64,000 bases of DNA from Streptomyces caniscabiei (GTDB lineage Bacteria > Actinomycetota > Actinomycetes > Streptomycetales > Streptomycetaceae): positions 62,001 to 126,000 of the forward strand of contig NZ_JABXWI010000014.1 in assembly GCF_014930365.1 (NCBI RefSeq). Reading direction: 5' to 3'. A program made the translations under genes and the position numbers. Shown piece after piece: positions 17,347-26,427 of this stretch. Positions within the stretch are counted from its first letter, which is position 1; the number at the start of each line of letters is the position of its first letter. The notes under the pieces were generated by a model. The model was not told the DNA's origin. It did no database searches and saw only the letters and a program-made list of their open reading frames with translations.

Positions 17347-18171
17347 CTACTTCACGGCTCCCACGGCGATGCCGCGGGTGAGCGTGCGCTGGAAGAGGAG
17401 GAAGAACACGAGGGCGGGGAGCAGTCCGAGCAGGGCGGCCGCGTTGGTCATCGTGGCGTCCATGAGGCGCTGGCCCTGGAGGACGCCGAGGGCCACGGAC
17501 ACGGTCTGGTTGTCGTTGGAGATCAGCATGACCAGGGGGAGCAGGAACTCGTTCCAGGTCCAGATGAAGAAGAAGACCAGGAGTACGCCCAGGGTGGGAC
17601 GGCTCACGGGGACGACGATCCGCCACAGCACCTGCCACTTGGTCGCGCCGTCGATCCGGGCCGCCTCGACGATCTCACGGGGGAACTGCGCGAGGACCGA
17701 GGAGAGCAGATAGGTGCCGAAGGCCGCCTGGATCACCGTGAAGACGATGATCACGCTGAGCCTCGTGTCGTAGAGGCCGGCCTCCTTGCTGAGGTAGTAG
17801 ACGGGATAGACCAGCGCCTCCTGCGGGAGCACGTTCGCGAGGACGAAGAAGGCGAGGATCCAGGTCCGGCCCCTGATCCGGCCGATGCCGATCGCGTACG
17901 CGTTCAGGACGGAAAGGACCACGGCGAGCACCGCCACCGAGCCGCTGATCAGCACTGAGTTGACGAGCTTCTGGCCGAAGTCGACGCGTTCCCAGAAGTC
18001 CGTGACGCCGTCCGTGTAGAAACCCTCGGGGAGGCTGAGGGGTCCGTTCTGGGCGTACTCCGCCGGGGACTTGACCGCGTTGAGCGCGACGATCAGGAAC
18101 GGCACGACCATGAACAGGGCCGCGACGCACAGGGCGATCAGCACCGGGTAGCGGCGCAGGGCGGTGGTCAT
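17347..18171 (-). CDS. Sugar ABC transporter permease (MalG type)
   Basis: A 274-residue inner-membrane permease with about six spans and the EAA loop EAARIDGATKWQVLWRIVVP that contacts the ATPase. The start ATG 18171 (MTTALRRYPV) overlaps the upstream permease stop by four bases. Membrane segments are clear (LIALCVAALFMVVPFLIVAL at the start). No ATPase gene is in the operon; in Streptomyces such importers commonly share the MsiK ATPase encoded elsewhere. Confidence 0.92.
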   Translation of the reverse strand: MTTALRRYPVLIALCVAALFMVVPFLIVALNAVKSPAEYAQNGPLSLPEGFYTDGVTDFWERVDFGQKLVNSVLISGSVAVLAVVLSVLNAYAIGIGRIRGRTWILAFFVLANVLPQEALVYPVYYLSKEAGLYDTRLSVIIVFTVIQAAFGTYLLSSVLAQFPREIVEAARIDGATKWQVLWRIVVPVSRPTLGVLLVFFFIWTWNEFLLPLVMLISNDNQTVSVALGVLQGQRLMDATMTNAAALLGLLPALVFFLLFQRTLTRGIAVGAVK

Positions 18172-19121
18172 CGGTCGGTCCTCTCCTGGAGCCTCAGGCC
18201 GGCCAGGGCCAGGGCGAGGACGAGCACGGTCAGCACGGTGGAGAGCGCCGCGCCGTAGCCGACCTGGGTCTTCTCGAAGAACGTGGTGAAGGAGAAGTAG
18301 GACGGCACGTCCGTGGCGCCGCCGGGGCCGCCCTTGGTCAGGACGTACACCGCGCCGAACACCTTGAGCGCGGCGATCGTGCACCAGAGGAGGACGACGT
18401 GGATCTCGGGGCGGATCTGCGGCAGCGTGATGTGCAGGAAGCGGCGCCACCAGCCGGCGCCGTCCAGTTCGGCCGCCTCGTAGAGCGCCGGGTCGACGCG
18501 TTGCAGGCCCGCCATGAAGACCACCAGCGGGAAACCGAGCTGTACCCACACCATCACGGCCATGACGGTGTAGAGGGCGAGGTCCGGGTCGCCGAGCCAG
18601 TCCTGCTGCCAGCCACCGAGCCCTACCGCCTTCAGCAGCTCGTTCAGGGAGCCGTTCTCCGGGGCGAGGATCCAGCTCCAGACGATGCCGGCGACCGCGA
18701 TCGGCAGGACCTGGGGAAGGTAGAAGCAGGCGCGCAGCACGGCGGTGACCCGGCCGCCGAAGTGCTTGCCGACGAAGTCGAACAGGGCGGCGGCCAGCAC
18801 CAGCCCGAGCGCGGTCGGCACGGCGGCCATCGCGATCACCATGAACAGGCTGTGCCGGAACGACGCCCAGAAGTCCTCGTCGCCCGCGAGCTCCCGGTAG
18901 TTGGCGAGGCCGGACCACTCGGGGCTGCCCACCCCCTGCCAGTCGGTGAAGCTGACCCCCGTGTTCATCAGGAACGGCACGACGACCACGGCGAAGAAGG
19001 CCAGGGCGCCGGGCAGGAGGAACAGGGCGTAGGAGTCACCGGGGCGGCGCGGGCGGTGGCGGCCGCGGTCGGCGCGGCGCTCCGCACCGGCCGCCGGCCC
19101 CCGTTCGACGGTCACCGTCAT
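18168..19121 (-). CDS. Sugar ABC transporter permease (MalF type)
   Basis: A 317-residue permease. ATG 19121 (MTVTVERGPAAG) overlaps the binding-protein stop by four bases. A cytoplasmic basic leader precedes six membrane spans (YALFLLPGALAFFAVVVVPF first), and the EAA motif is EAAELDGAGWWRRFLHITLP. It pairs with the downstream MalG-type protein. A longer in-frame reading upstream runs through the binding-protein gene and is spurious. Confidence 0.92.
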   Translation of the reverse strand: MTVTVERGPAAGAERRADRGRHRPRRPGDSYALFLLPGALAFFAVVVVPFLMNTGVSFTDWQGVGSPEWSGLANYRELAGDEDFWASFRHSLFMVIAMAAVPTALGLVLAAALFDFVGKHFGGRVTAVLRACFYLPQVLPIAVAGIVWSWILAPENGSLNELLKAVGLGGWQQDWLGDPDLALYTVMAVMVWVQLGFPLVVFMAGLQRVDPALYEAAELDGAGWWRRFLHITLPQIRPEIHVVLLWCTIAALKVFGAVYVLTKGGPGGATDVPSYFSFTTFFEKTQVGYGAALSTVLTVLVLALALAGLRLQERTDR

Positions 19122-20416
19122 CGCTTCGGCGCGTCCTTCTCGTACGCCTCCCCGATCGCGTCCAGATAGGCGTCCGGGTCCGTGTCGCCGGTGATCAGTT
19201 TCTGGGTCTCCGCGACGAGGACGTCGTAGAAGCCGGGGACGGGCCAGTCGGGGTAGAAAGCCAGAGAGTCCTTCTCGGCGAGGGTGTTGAAGTCGGCGAT
19301 CAGCTCCTTGGCCCGCGGGTCGGTGATGGCGGCCGGGTCGGCGGCCACCGGGACCCCGCCCTCGTCGCCCAGCAGGTTCTGGATCTTCTCCGACAGGGTG
19401 ATGTCGATGAAGTCGTAGGCGAGTTCCTTGTTCTTCGCCCCCTCGGGGACGACCCAGAGGTTGCCGCCCGAGCCGAGCGTGAGGTCGGTGTCGGGCCACG
19501 GGAAGGTGCCCCAGTCGAACTTGTTCTCGGCCTTGAAGCGGCCGTACCACCAGCTCCCCGAGAACAGGATCGGCGCCTTGCCCTGGATGAACGAGACGCC
19601 CGCGTCCTCGGACTTCGTTCCCGTCGACTTCTCGCTGATGTACCCCTTCTCCACCCAGTCGGCGAAGGTCTCCGCCCCGTACGTCCACGCGGCGTCGTGG
19701 AAGTCGGCCTCGCCCTGGTACAGCTCGTAGGCGTTCACCCAGGCACGGTCCGCCTTGCTCAGCGCCAGCTGGTACAGGTACTGCTGCGCCATGTACTCGG
19801 CGCCCGCGTTGGCCAGCGGGGTGATGCCCGCCTTCACGAACTCGTCCATGGCGGCGGTGAGTTCGGCGAGGGTGGTGGGCTCGGCGATGCCGTGCTCGGC
19901 GAAGAGGTCCTTGTTGTAGAAGACCATCGTGTACTCGGCGTAGTTCGGCACGCCGTACCACTTGCCGGAGCCCATCACCCCGTCGGTGTCGTACTGGCTG
20001 GTGGTACGGATGCCCGCGCCGATCTTCTTGTCCCAGCCGCGCGCGGTGACCTCCGGGGTGAGGTCGGTCAGCAGGCCCTGCTCGGAGAGGAGCCCGGCCG
20101 TGGCGTTGCCCTTGTTGTACTCCATCAGATCGGGCGCGTCGGAGGAGTTGAGGACCATCGGGGCGGTCTTGCGGATCTGCTCGAAGCCCTTCTCCTCGAA
20201 CTCCACCTCGACGCCCGGATGGGTCCGCTCGAACTCCTCGATCGCCGCGTTCCAGGCCACGCCCATCGCGCTGTCGGGGCCCTCGTAGTGCCAGAGGCGG
20301 AGCGTTTTTCCGTCCCCGCCACCGCCGCCGTCCGAACCGCCGCAGGAGGTCAGGAGCAGAGCCCCGCTCAGGGCCGCCGCCGCGACCGCCGTGATACGCC
20401 TTCGTGCCGTTGACAT
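19118..20416 (-). CDS. Sugar-binding lipoprotein of the alpha-xyloside ABC importer
   Basis: A 432-residue solute-binding protein, first gene of the operon. It has a lipoprotein signal peptide (ALSGALLLTSC, lipidated Cys near residue 25), a Gly-rich spacer and a family-1 sugar-binding fold (KTLRLWHYEGPDSA start). ATG 20416 has GGAGG seven bases upstream. Its partner enzyme suggests xyloglucan-derived alpha-xylosides such as isoprimeverose as ligand; this is inferred from context. Confidence 0.92.
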   Translation of the reverse strand: MSTARRRITAVAAAALSGALLLTSCGGSDGGGGGDGKTLRLWHYEGPDSAMGVAWNAAIEEFERTHPGVEVEFEEKGFEQIRKTAPMVLNSSDAPDLMEYNKGNATAGLLSEQGLLTDLTPEVTARGWDKKIGAGIRTTSQYDTDGVMGSGKWYGVPNYAEYTMVFYNKDLFAEHGIAEPTTLAELTAAMDEFVKAGITPLANAGAEYMAQQYLYQLALSKADRAWVNAYELYQGEADFHDAAWTYGAETFADWVEKGYISEKSTGTKSEDAGVSFIQGKAPILFSGSWWYGRFKAENKFDWGTFPWPDTDLTLGSGGNLWVVPEGAKNKELAYDFIDITLSEKIQNLLGDEGGVPVAADPAAITDPRAKELIADFNTLAEKDSLAFYPDWPVPGFYDVLVAETQKLITGDTDPDAYLDAIGEAYEKDAPKR

Positions 20417-21924
20417 CCCGTGCCTCCAGGGGAGTCGGATGGATCGTCGAACGGTGTGGTCGAATCGCTTCGACGACCGGCGTCGAAGCGCTTCGACGGA
20501 AGGTAAGGGTGGGTTCGGAGTGCGTCAATGGGTGCGCGGGAATTCGGCCGGATCGCCGCGATCAGCAGGGCCAGGGCGGCCGCGGCCACCGGCACCGCGA
20601 AGCCGGTCGTGCCGGCGGCCGGGCCGGTCCCCGCCGCCGGGTCGTGTTCCACGACCCAGCCGCCCAGGGCCGAGCCGCCCGCTGTCCCGCCGAGCAGACC
20701 GGTGACGGCGAGGGTCATGCCCTCGTTCAGCCGGCCCCGCGGGGTGCGCTGCTGGACCAGCGCCATCGCGGTGACCATCGTCGGGGCGGTGGCCATGCCG
20801 GCGAGCAGGAGGGCCGGGGCGAGGAGGAGCAGCGACCCGGTGGCGGTCGCGGTCAGCCAGGGGAGTGCCATCAGGACGGCCATCGCGGCCAGGCACCGCC
20901 GGAAACGACGCTCCGCCGGGCCCGTCACCCGCAGCGCGCCGTAGGCCAGGCCCGCCCCGCAGGAGCCCGCCGCCTGGAGGCCGAGGATCACTCCCGCCGA
21001 GGAGGCGTGGCCCCGGGCGTCCGCGTAGGCGATGGTGACGACCTCCAGGGAGCCGAAGACCGCGCCGGTGGCGAGGAAGACGGCGAGGAGCGGGGGGATG
21101 CCGGGGGCGCGCAGGGGTGACCCCGCGTGCGTACGGCCGGTGGGGGGCGGCTCCGTGGCGCGCTGGGCGGTGAAGAGCAGGACGCCCGTCATGCAGAGCA
21201 GGCCGCCGATCAGGGTGCCGGCCTCGGGGAACAGCGTGGTGAAGAGGACGGCGGCGAGAACCGGGCCGACCATGAAGCAGAGTTCGTCCGCCGCCTGTTC
21301 GAAGGAGTTGGCGGTGTGCAGGGCGGCGGGGTCGTCCTTGAGCAGGTGCGCCCAGCGGGCGCGGGACATGCCGCCCGTGTTGGGGACCGTGGCGGTGGCC
21401 GCGTAGGAGGCGAACAGGGTCCAGGCCGGGGCGTTCCAGTGGACGCAGGCGATCAGGGAGAGGGTGCCGAGGAGGGCGACGGCGGTGGCGGGTACGGCGA
21501 TCCTGGCCTGGCCGTGACGGTCCACGAGGCGGGCGGTCCAGGGGGCGACCAGGGCGGTGGCGGCGAGGCCGGTGGCGACGACGGCGCCGGCGAGGGCGTA
21601 GGAGCCGCGGGCACCGGCGATCATCAGGATCGCGCTCACGCTGAACATGCCCATGGGGAGGCGGGCGAGGAGGGCGGCTGCGGCGAAGCGGAGGGTGCCC
21701 GGGTGCCGGAAGAGGGCGCGGTAGGGGGTGAGGGCGCCTGAGGGGGTGGGGGTGCGTGTTTCGTCGGCGGGTGCGGGTGTGTGGGGCTTCTCGCGCAGTT
21801 CCCCGCGCCCCTTGCGGGGCGCTGTCCTTGGGCGGCGGCGAGAAGAGAAGTCGGCTGCCACGAGTGTGTCGGCGGTGACGGTGAGCAGGGGCATGCGGGG
21901 GTGGTCAGGGTCGTGTCTCGGCAT
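20368..21924 (-). CDS. MFS transporter
   Basis: A major facilitator protein of roughly 12 spans, beginning in recognisable form at TPYRALFRHPGTLRF and LLARLPMGMFSVSAILMI; substrate unknown. The start is uncertain. ATG 21924 (GGTGA upstream) is chosen, but the reading then crosses a copy of the dispersed repeat (21783-21821) before the conserved part, so about 60 N-terminal residues may be extraneous. At the other end the frame continues past the last span through the operators of the downstream operon and overlaps the binding-protein gene by 49 bases. The divergent LysR gene probably regulates it. Confidence 0.75.
   Translation of the reverse strand: MPRHDPDHPRMPLLTVTADTLVAADFSSRRRPRTAPRKGRGELREKPHTPAPADETRTPTPSGALTPYRALFRHPGTLRFAAAALLARLPMGMFSVSAILMIAGARGSYALAGAVVATGLAATALVAPWTARLVDRHGQARIAVPATAVALLGTLSLIACVHWNAPAWTLFASYAATATVPNTGGMSRARWAHLLKDDPAALHTANSFEQAADELCFMVGPVLAAVLFTTLFPEAGTLIGGLLCMTGVLLFTAQRATEPPPTGRTHAGSPLRAPGIPPLLAVFLATGAVFGSLEVVTIAYADARGHASSAGVILGLQAAGSCGAGLAYGALRVTGPAERRFRRCLAAMAVLMALPWLTATATGSLLLLAPALLLAGMATAPTMVTAMALVQQRTPRGRLNEGMTLAVTGLLGGTAGGSALGGWVVEHDPAAGTGPAAGTTGFAVPVAAAALALLIAAIRPNSRAPIDALRTHPYLPSKRFDAGRRSDSTTPFDDPSDSPGGTGCQRHEGVSRRSRRRP
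20460..20498. promoter_or_regulatory. Two LacI-type palindromic operators
   Basis: CGTCGAAGCGCTTCGACG (20481-20498) is a perfect 18-bp palindrome centred on GCGC with the CG centre LacI-family repressors prefer. A second, imperfect copy TCGAATCGCTTCGA is at 20460-20473, 23 bases away (about two helical turns). They lie 44-82 bases upstream of the binding-protein ATG and probably overlap its promoter, so they are the likely target of the operon's own LacI protein. Confidence 0.75.
21783..21821. repeat. Dispersed repeat arm within 5' part of MFS gene
   Basis: GGGGCTTCTCGCGCAGTTCC continuing to CCCCGCGCCCC plus a CCCCTTGCGGGGC foldback. On the minus strand it is read in frame by the transporter ORF (KGRGELREKPH), so it either supplies an N-terminal extension or shows that the true start has been displaced. 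Confidence 0.7.
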
Positions 21925-22008
21925 GTGACTCACCGTCGCCCGTTCCTTGATCCACCGTCCAACACCTGCTCCGTCGTCATTCACGCACCCCGGTTGTAGA
22001 TTCGGCGG

Positions 22009-22983
22009 ATGTCCACTGCCCCGTACGCCGTCGATCCTCGGCTTCTCCGCGGGTTCCTCGCCGTCGCCGAGGAGCTGCACTTCACCCGGGCCGCCGCTCG
22101 GCTCTATGTCGCCCAGCAGGCCCTCAGCCGGGATGTGCGGCGGCTGGAGCGGGAGTTGGGGGTGGAGTTGTTCGTGCGGAGCACCCGGCAGGTGGCGCTG
22201 ACCGAGGACGGGAAGCGGCTGGTGCCCCACGCGTGGCGGGTGCTGGAGGCGCAGGAGGAGCTGGTGGCCGCCTTCCGGCAGGCTCGGCCCCTGCTGGTGG
22301 ACCTCAACTCGCCGGGGCTGGCCACCGGGGCGCGGGTGCTGCGGCGGGCCCGGGAACTCGCGCCGGAGCTGGAGCTGATGGCCCGCTACGAGAGCGGGCT
22401 GACGCATGCGGCGGCCGAGATCCTCGCGGGGCGGCTGGACGTGTCGTTCGGGAGGTTCGCGGGGCTCGAACCGGCGGTGCGGGCGCGGCTCGCGCAGCAG
22501 CCGGTGCGGTACGCGCCGATGACGGTGATCCTGCCCGAGGACCACCGGCTGGCCGCGCTGGACGCCGTACCGCTGGCGGAACTCGCGGGCGAGCGGGTGT
22601 ACGCGGGGGCCGGGAACCCCCGTACGCGGGAGTGGACGGAGCTGGCGGAGCGGCTCTTCGCGGGACGGGGGATCGAGGTCGCGGCGCCCGCCCCGCTGGC
22701 CGTGGGGGAGGAGGAGTTCCGGCGGATCATGGCCAGGACCAGGTCACCCGTGCTGGCGGTGGTGGACTTCCCGCCCATGCCGGGCACGGTGGCACGGCCG
22801 CTCGTCGACCCCGTACCGCTGTCCCCGGTCTCGCTGGTGTGGCGGAAGGGGCTCACCCATCCGGGGCTCGACGCGCTGCGGCGGGCCGCCGCCGAATTGG
22901 CGCGGGCGGAAGTATGGCTGTCACATCCGGAGGACGGGTGGATTCCGCCCACAGATGCACTCATCATGATGACCTTCACCTGA
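22009..22983 (+). CDS. LysR-family transcriptional regulator
   Basis: A 324-residue LysR-type regulator. Residues about 8-66 are the winged helix (LRGFLAVAEELHFTRAAARL, then RRLERELGVELFVR), followed by a two-lobed effector domain. The gene is divergent from the MFS gene with an 84-base gap, the classical LysR arrangement for control of the neighbour. Effector unknown. Confidence 0.9.
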   Translation: MSTAPYAVDPRLLRGFLAVAEELHFTRAAARLYVAQQALSRDVRRLERELGVELFVRSTRQVALTEDGKRLVPHAWRVLEAQEELVAAFRQARPLLVDLNSPGLATGARVLRRARELAPELELMARYESGLTHAAAEILAGRLDVSFGRFAGLEPAVRARLAQQPVRYAPMTVILPEDHRLAALDAVPLAELAGERVYAGAGNPRTREWTELAERLFAGRGIEVAAPAPLAVGEEEFRRIMARTRSPVLAVVDFPPMPGTVARPLVDPVPLSPVSLVWRKGLTHPGLDALRRAAAELARAEVWLSHPEDGWIPPTDALIMMTFT

Positions 22984-23143
22984 CGTCACACACATGCACA
23001 TCTTTCCCGCCCATACATTCGTTGGCCCGGGTGCGTGTGAATGGGTGGGGCGCCCCGGATCGGGTGGGGGCCCGGTCCGGTACAGGAAGTGCGACAGCCC
23101 GGCATCGAACACGCACCTGGAACGATCCCGTGGGGGGAAGTGC

Positions 23144-24121
23144 GTGCACGTCGAGAACTGGCCCAACGGCATTCAGCCGAAGCGGACCGAGGGCGAGGGC
23201 CCGGGTCCGGGCCGTGGTGGGAGTGGCAGCGGCAGGGCCGACGAGGTGGTCTGGCCCGACGCCGCCGCCAGAACGGGAGCGGTCTCCCAGGTGGAGGCGG
23301 CGCCCTGGGAGCGGCCCGACCAGCCCGGGCGCAATCACGATCCGCACGAGGTGACCGTGCAACTCGACGGTGTCGGGCGTGAGGTGGAGGAGGGATCCGG
23401 CAAGCACGCCGGCAAGAGCGGGGACGCGGCGGGTGCCGGCCAGGACTCCGACGGGCCGGTCTTCGTCGACGAGTCGGGGCGCCGCCGGAACCTCTACCGG
23501 CGGCTCGGCATCGCCGTCGGCACCGCCTGCGCGGCGTACGCCGTGGTCATCGTCGGCACCCTGGTGTCGGGCAACTCCGACGCGCCCTGGCTGCCGGTGC
23601 CGATGCAGAAGGACGACAAGCCGGCCGGCAAGGTGGACACACCTCCGGTGCCGGTCGAGTCGGACGACCTGGCCGACACGGCCGACGGCTTCGTGCCGGA
23701 CGCCGGTCCGGGCGGGGGCCGCGCGGGAGCGACGGTCTCGCCCGGCGGCAAGTCGCCGACCGGCGCGGCGGGCCGGGCGAAGCGGCCGGAGTCGTCCGCC
23801 GGGACCGAGCCCACGGCCGAGCCCAGCGCCGGAGTGGTGCCCCGGCCGAAGCCGAGCACCAGCGCCGAGGACCCCGAGCCGTCCGCCTCCGCGTCCGAGC
23901 CGCCGAAGGTCGACCCCAGCCCCTCGGAATCGCCCTCGCCCGCGCCCTCGGACACCACCGACCCCGGTCCCGCTCCGGGCGGCGGCACGGACACCGTCGC
24001 CGCCGGTCCGGCCTCCCCGGCGCCCGTCGAGCCGGCCCCGGCGACCTCGGAGAGCACGCAGGGCCCGCAGGAGCCGTCGGCGGGCCCGCAGGACCCGCAG
24101 AACCCGGAGACACCCGCCTGA
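23144..24121 (+). CDS. matA: MatA-like membrane protein of polysaccharide cluster
   Basis: A 325-residue protein, probably starting at GTG 23144 after GGGGGGAAG (VHVENWPNG). Residues about 1-120 are charged and cytoplasmic; one hydrophobic span follows a basic flank (RRLGIAVGTACAAYAVVIVG), and about 180 outer residues are Pro/Ser/Ala-rich and disordered. It overlaps matB by one base (TGATG), so the two are translationally coupled. In S. coelicolor and S. lividans the mat genes are needed for mycelial pellet formation through a PNAG-like polymer; the assignment rests on recalled position and the partner. Confidence 0.65.
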   Translation: MHVENWPNGIQPKRTEGEGPGPGRGGSGSGRADEVVWPDAAARTGAVSQVEAAPWERPDQPGRNHDPHEVTVQLDGVGREVEEGSGKHAGKSGDAAGAGQDSDGPVFVDESGRRRNLYRRLGIAVGTACAAYAVVIVGTLVSGNSDAPWLPVPMQKDDKPAGKVDTPPVPVESDDLADTADGFVPDAGPGGGRAGATVSPGGKSPTGAAGRAKRPESSAGTEPTAEPSAGVVPRPKPSTSAEDPEPSASASEPPKVDPSPSESPSPAPSDTTDPGPAPGGGTDTVAAGPASPAPVEPAPATSESTQGPQEPSAGPQDPQNPETPA

Positions 24122-26427
24122 TGACCCGCTCCCAGCGCGGCGGCACGCCCTCGCGTGCCGCCAAGCGCCCCACCCGCTCATCGCCGTCCTCGAACACAGG
24201 TTCGGGCGACCCCGCCGGCATCTCCGGGAACGGCTCCGCGAAGCGTGCGCGCAAGAGCCCGAAGAAGCGTTCCGGGCGGCGGCTGCCGCTGCGCTATCTG
24301 CTGCCCTGTGTGCTGCTCCTCGCCCTGATGGCCATGCTCATGCTGCGCGGATACGTGCACAGCGAGATCCTCGCCGACCACCGGGTCCGGCCGCCCGTCT
24401 CCAACGACCGGGTGCCGAAGGACATACTGAAGGGCGGGCCCGTCATCGACACCCGCTCGGAACGCCGGCGCAGCCTGGACGTCCCCGACTACGAGCTGGT
24501 CCTGACGTTCGACGACGGGCCGGACCCCCGGTGGACCCCCAAGGTCCTCGACATGCTGAAGAAGCACGACGCCAAGGCCGTCTTCTTCATCACCGGCACC
24601 ATGGCCTCCCGCTACCCCGACCTGGTCCAGCGCATGGTCGACGAGGGCCACGAGATCGGTCTGCACACCTTCAACCACCCGGACCTCACGCTCCAGACCA
24701 AGGACCGCATCGACTGGGAGCTCTCCCAGAACCAGCTGGCGCTCGCGGGCGCCGCCGGCATCCGCACCTCGCTGTTCCGGCCGCCGTACTCGTCGTTCTC
24801 CGAGCGCATGGACAACCGGACCTGGCCGGTGACCCGGTACATCGGCAGCCGCGGTTACATCACCGTCGTCAGCGACACCGACAGCCAGGACTGGCAGCGG
24901 CCGGGCGTCGCCGAGATCATCCGCAGGTCCACGCCCGAGCGCGGTGAGGGCGCGATCGTGCTGATGCACGACTCCGGCGGCGACCGCTCGCAGACCGTCG
25001 CCGCGCTGGACCGCTACATCCCGCAACTCCAGGTCAGGGGCTACAAGTTCGACACCCTCACCGGCGCCCTGAAGGCCCCCAGCGCGCACACCCCGGCCAC
25101 CGGCCTCGGACTGGTGAAGGGCAAGGTCTGGGTCACCCTGGTACAGGTCTCCGAGAAGACCACGAGCATCCTCGTCGTCGCCCTCGCGGTCGTCGGCGTC
25201 CTCGTCCTCGCCCGCTTCGGCCTGATGCTGATCCTGTCGATCGCGCACGCCCGCAAGGTCCGCCGCCGCACCTTCCGCTGGGGCCCGGACGGACCGGTCA
25301 CGGAACCCGTCTCGGTGCTCGTGCCCGCGTACAACGAGGCCAAGTGCATCGAGAAGACGGTCCGTTCGCTGGTGGCGAGCGACCATCCCATCGAGGTGCT
25401 GGTCATCGACGACGGCTCCAGCGACGGCACGGCCGGCATCGTCGAGGAACTCGGCAAGGACCTGCCCGGCGTCCGCGTCGTACGGCAGCTCAACGCGGGC
25501 AAGCCCGCCGCCCTCAACCGGGGCATCGCCAACGCCCGGCACGAGATCATCGTCATGATGGACGGCGACACGGTCTTCGAGCCGGCCACCGTCCGCGAAC
25601 TGGTCCAGCCCTTCGCCGACCCGCGCGTCGGCGCGGTCGCGGGCAACGCCAAGGTCGGCAACCGGGACACCCTCATCGGCGCCTGGCAGCACATCGAGTA
25701 CGTGATGGGCTTCAACCTCGACCGCCGGATGTACGACGTCCTGCGCTGCATGCCGACGATCCCCGGCGCGGTCGGGGCGTTCCGCCGCACGGCCCTCGAA
25801 CGCGTCGGCGGGATGAGCGAGGACACCCTCGCCGAGGACACCGACATCACCATGGCCATGCACCGCGACGGCTGGCACGTCGTCTACGCCGAGAACGCGC
25901 GCGCCTGGACCGAGGCCCCGGAATCCGTCCAGCAGCTCTGGTCCCAGCGCTACCGCTGGTCGTACGGCACCATGCAGGCGATCTGGAAGCACCGCGGCTC
26001 GCTCTTCGACCGGGGCCCATCCGGCCGCTTCGGCCGCGTGGGCCTGCCGCTGGTCTCGCTGTTCATGGTCGTGGCGCCGCTGCTCGCCCCGCTCATCGAC
26101 GTGTTCCTGCTCTACGGGCTGATCTTCGGCCCCACCGAGAAGACGATCGGCGCCTGGCTGGGCGTCCTGGCCGTCCAGGTGGTCTGCGCCGCCCTGGCGT
26201 TCCACCTCGACAAGGAGCGCATGACCCATCTGATCTCCCTCCCGCTCCAGCAACTCCTCTACCGCCAGCTCATGTACGTCGTCCTGCTCCAGTCCTGGAT
26301 CACGGCGCTGACCGGCGGCCGGCTGCGCTGGCAGAAACTGCGGCGGACGGGTGCCGTGGGGCTGCCCGGTGCCCCGGAGGGGGCCGTGCCCCAGCAGCAG
26401 ACGGGTGAGCGGAGGCCGGTCGGATGA
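24121..26427 (+). CDS. matB: MatB-like polysaccharide deacetylase/GT2 synthase
   Basis: A 768-residue bifunctional membrane enzyme. A cytoplasmic Ser/Lys-rich leader and one span (about 60-80) precede a polysaccharide deacetylase domain (about 120-310; LTFDDGPDP and HEIGLHTFNH metal ligands). After another span (about 350-375) comes a family 2 glycosyltransferase domain (about 395-640; DDGSSDG, MDGDT, AEDTD, QRYRW), then C-terminal spans. This joins the activities of PgaB and PgaC, so it should polymerise and partly deacetylate beta-1,6-GlcNAc. All catalytic motifs are present. Confidence 0.88.
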   Translation: MTRSQRGGTPSRAAKRPTRSSPSSNTGSGDPAGISGNGSAKRARKSPKKRSGRRLPLRYLLPCVLLLALMAMLMLRGYVHSEILADHRVRPPVSNDRVPKDILKGGPVIDTRSERRRSLDVPDYELVLTFDDGPDPRWTPKVLDMLKKHDAKAVFFITGTMASRYPDLVQRMVDEGHEIGLHTFNHPDLTLQTKDRIDWELSQNQLALAGAAGIRTSLFRPPYSSFSERMDNRTWPVTRYIGSRGYITVVSDTDSQDWQRPGVAEIIRRSTPERGEGAIVLMHDSGGDRSQTVAALDRYIPQLQVRGYKFDTLTGALKAPSAHTPATGLGLVKGKVWVTLVQVSEKTTSILVVALAVVGVLVLARFGLMLILSIAHARKVRRRTFRWGPDGPVTEPVSVLVPAYNEAKCIEKTVRSLVASDHPIEVLVIDDGSSDGTAGIVEELGKDLPGVRVVRQLNAGKPAALNRGIANARHEIIVMMDGDTVFEPATVRELVQPFADPRVGAVAGNAKVGNRDTLIGAWQHIEYVMGFNLDRRMYDVLRCMPTIPGAVGAFRRTALERVGGMSEDTLAEDTDITMAMHRDGWHVVYAENARAWTEAPESVQQLWSQRYRWSYGTMQAIWKHRGSLFDRGPSGRFGRVGLPLVSLFMVVAPLLAPLIDVFLLYGLIFGPTEKTIGAWLGVLAVQVVCAALAFHLDKERMTHLISLPLQQLLYRQLMYVVLLQSWITALTGGRLRWQKLRRTGAVGLPGAPEGAVPQQQTGERRPVG

